This document shows positions 5,472 through 6,548 of a stretch of 6,548 bases of DNA, one piece after another (within the stretch, counting starts at the first letter, position 1; each line of letters begins with the position of its first letter). Source of the stretch: an uncultured Collinsella sp. (lineage in GTDB: Bacteria; Actinomycetota; Coriobacteriia; Coriobacteriales; Coriobacteriaceae); NCBI GenBank assembly GCA_902474645.1, contig CABRWN010000120.1:1-6548 (forward strand), in the 5' to 3' direction. A program made the position numbers and the translations under genes. The notes under the pieces are model-generated. The model did not search any database, had not been told where the DNA came from, and saw only the letters and a program-made list of their open reading frames with translations.

Positions 5472-6548
5472 TTAGAGCGTGATGATGTCCGAGATATTGA
5501 GGGCCTGAGCGTCGACGGCATCGTGTGTAGCAAGCAACAGCATGCGGCCGACGAGCAAGTCGAGCACGACCTCGGCGCATGCGTCGCGCGCAGCGGTATC
5601 TAGGCCGGTAAAGGGCTCGTCCAGAATCACTGCGCCGCCCGGACACAGCAGGGCTCGGGCAATCTCGACGCGACGGCGCTGCCCGCCCGAGAGCTCGGCC
5701 ACACGAGCATGCACATCGACCCCCGGCACCAGCAGGCGCAACAGGGCTGCGGCACTCGAGGCATCCACGCGCGCGTCGGCGCACACCAGCACGTTATCCA
5801 AAGCCGAGGCGCCCTCTACCAGGCGCACATCCTGAAACACCATGGAGCACGGCGCGCACTCCCCCGCCGCCAGCGCAAGCAGCGTCGACTTGCCCACGCC
5901 CGAGGTGCCCATCACACAGATACGCCCACCCGCAGGCACGTTGAGCACCAGACCATCCAGCGCCGGCGCCCAGGGCGCGCGATCGCCCACGGCAAGCGCA
6001 AGCTCCGCCGCAACCCCGCCGCCAGCAGAACCGCTCGCACGCCCGCGCAAGCCGCGTCCATGCGACAGCACCGCCGCACGCCACGCCGCAGGCCCCGAAG
6101 CCCGCAGCAGCCACACCAGCACGCGCTCGCATGCCCACGAAGCCATAACAACCAGCACGGTCCAGGCCAGCAAATCGGCAGTCTCAATCAAAAGCTTTGC
6201 CTGATAGATGCGCTCACCCACGGTGCCCACCGCCATGCCGATCAGCTCCGCCGCCACACCGGCCTTCCAGCTCATGCCAATCACGGCGCGGGCGCACGAA
6301 AGCACAAACGGCAGGACTTCGCGCCAGGTGTGGGCGCAAAACAGTCGCCAGCCCCGCACGCCATGCAGGCGGAACATCTGCTTCAGCGGTTTATCCGCTT
6401 GCGTCAAACCCTCGACCAGCGAAAAATACACGCCCGGCAGCGCCATCAAAAAGACCGCCACAATGCTCACGCGCGCCGACCCCAACCAAATGAGCAGCAA
6501 GACCACTATGCAGGCAACCGGCGTCGCCTTAACAAACGAAAGCGCCGG
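5472..6548 (-). CDS. Fused ABC permease-ATPase, NitT/TauT (SsuC-SsuB)-like, 5' end cut by window
   Basis: Importer subunit with membrane and ATPase halves in one chain; 358 residues are visible and the start lies beyond the right edge. The reading frame is open through 6548, so the GTG at 6506 is not the start. The permease part (about 1-150) begins inside the domain at LSFVKATPVA, has the EAA-type coupling loop (about 48-81, RLHGVRGWRLF) and the stretch MSWKAGVAAELIG found in NitT/TauT/SsuC permeases. After an Ala/Gly/Arg-rich linker (about 150-190) comes a nucleotide-binding domain: Walker A GTSGVGKST (214-222), Q-loop Gln239, signature LSGGQ (286-290), Walker B ILDEP with Glu311, H-loop His342. 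Only 16 residues separate Walker A from the Q-loop glutamine, far fewer than usual, so the domain is compact. SsuB/SsuC are normally separate proteins. Substrate unknown; no binding protein is in view. Confidence 0.85.
   Translation of the reverse strand, partial: PALSFVKATPVACIVVLLLIWLGSARVSIVAVFLMALPGVYFSLVEGLTQADKPLKQMFRLHGVRGWRLFCAHTWREVLPFVLSCARAVIGMSWKAGVAAELIGMAVGTVGERIYQAKLLIETADLLAWTVLVVMASWACERVLVWLLRASGPAAWRAAVLSHGRGLRGRASGSAGGGVAAELALAVGDRAPWAPALDGLVLNVPAGGRICVMGTSGVGKSTLLALAAGECAPCSMVFQDVRLVEGASALDNVLVCADARVDASSAAALLRLLVPGVDVHARVAELSGGQRRRVEIARALLCPGGAVILDEPFTGLDTAARDACAEVVLDLLVGRMLLLATHDAVDAQALNISDIITL

Noticed and set aside
5842..6204. Plus-strand open frame of 120 codons opposite the ABC ATPase
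   Set aside because: GC-rich shadow of a gene with complete Walker A, signature and Walker B motifs; low-complexity Ala/Pro/Ser translation.

Overview
The window looks like chromosomal DNA of a moderately high-GC, gut-associated anaerobe. My best guess is a member of the Coriobacteriia, such as Collinsella. The basis is the gene mix (a PTS beta-glucoside module, a RelB/DinJ-type antitoxin, a NitT/TauT-like ABC system), the codon usage and the Shine-Dalgarno-led starts. No rRNA or tRNA marker is present, so the assignment is inference.

Left part (about 1-4048): a self-contained beta-glucoside or aryl-beta-glucoside utilisation cassette. A minus-strand operon encodes a GH1 6-phospho-beta-glycosidase (2902 to 1424), followed 11 bp later by a PTS EIIBC permease (1412 to 42). 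The permease imports and phosphorylates the sugar and the GH1 enzyme hydrolyses the phosphorylated product in the cytoplasm. A divergent AraC-family regulator (3056-4048) is read from the opposite strand. The 153-bp divergent region carries face-to-face promoters that overlap, a 9-bp direct repeat at exactly 21-bp spacing placed where an AraC-type activator would sit for the GH1 promoter, and an 11-bp perfect inverted repeat near the two start codons.

Right part (4051-6548), all on the minus strand and visibly richer in G+C: a fused ABC permease-ATPase cut by the right edge (6548 to 5472); a 216-bp intergenic stretch with a candidate promoter, a 10-bp-phased operator-like repeat and a strong hairpin; a 66-residue RelB/DinJ-like antitoxin with no visible toxin (5255 to 5055); and a CPBP/CAAX-type intramembrane protease (4971 to 4051). 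The protease gene converges on the araC-type gene with only 2 bp between their stop codons. Two copies of a roughly 40-bp intergenic repeat sit at or just beyond the 3' ends of the antitoxin and ABC genes.

Several obvious longest-ORF starts are wrong on ribosome-binding-site evidence (permease, GH1 enzyme, antitoxin, protease). The corrected starts are used here. I see no clearly novel multi-gene system. The most interesting signals are the regulatory architecture of the two intergenic regions, the orphan antitoxin and the compact ABC fusion.
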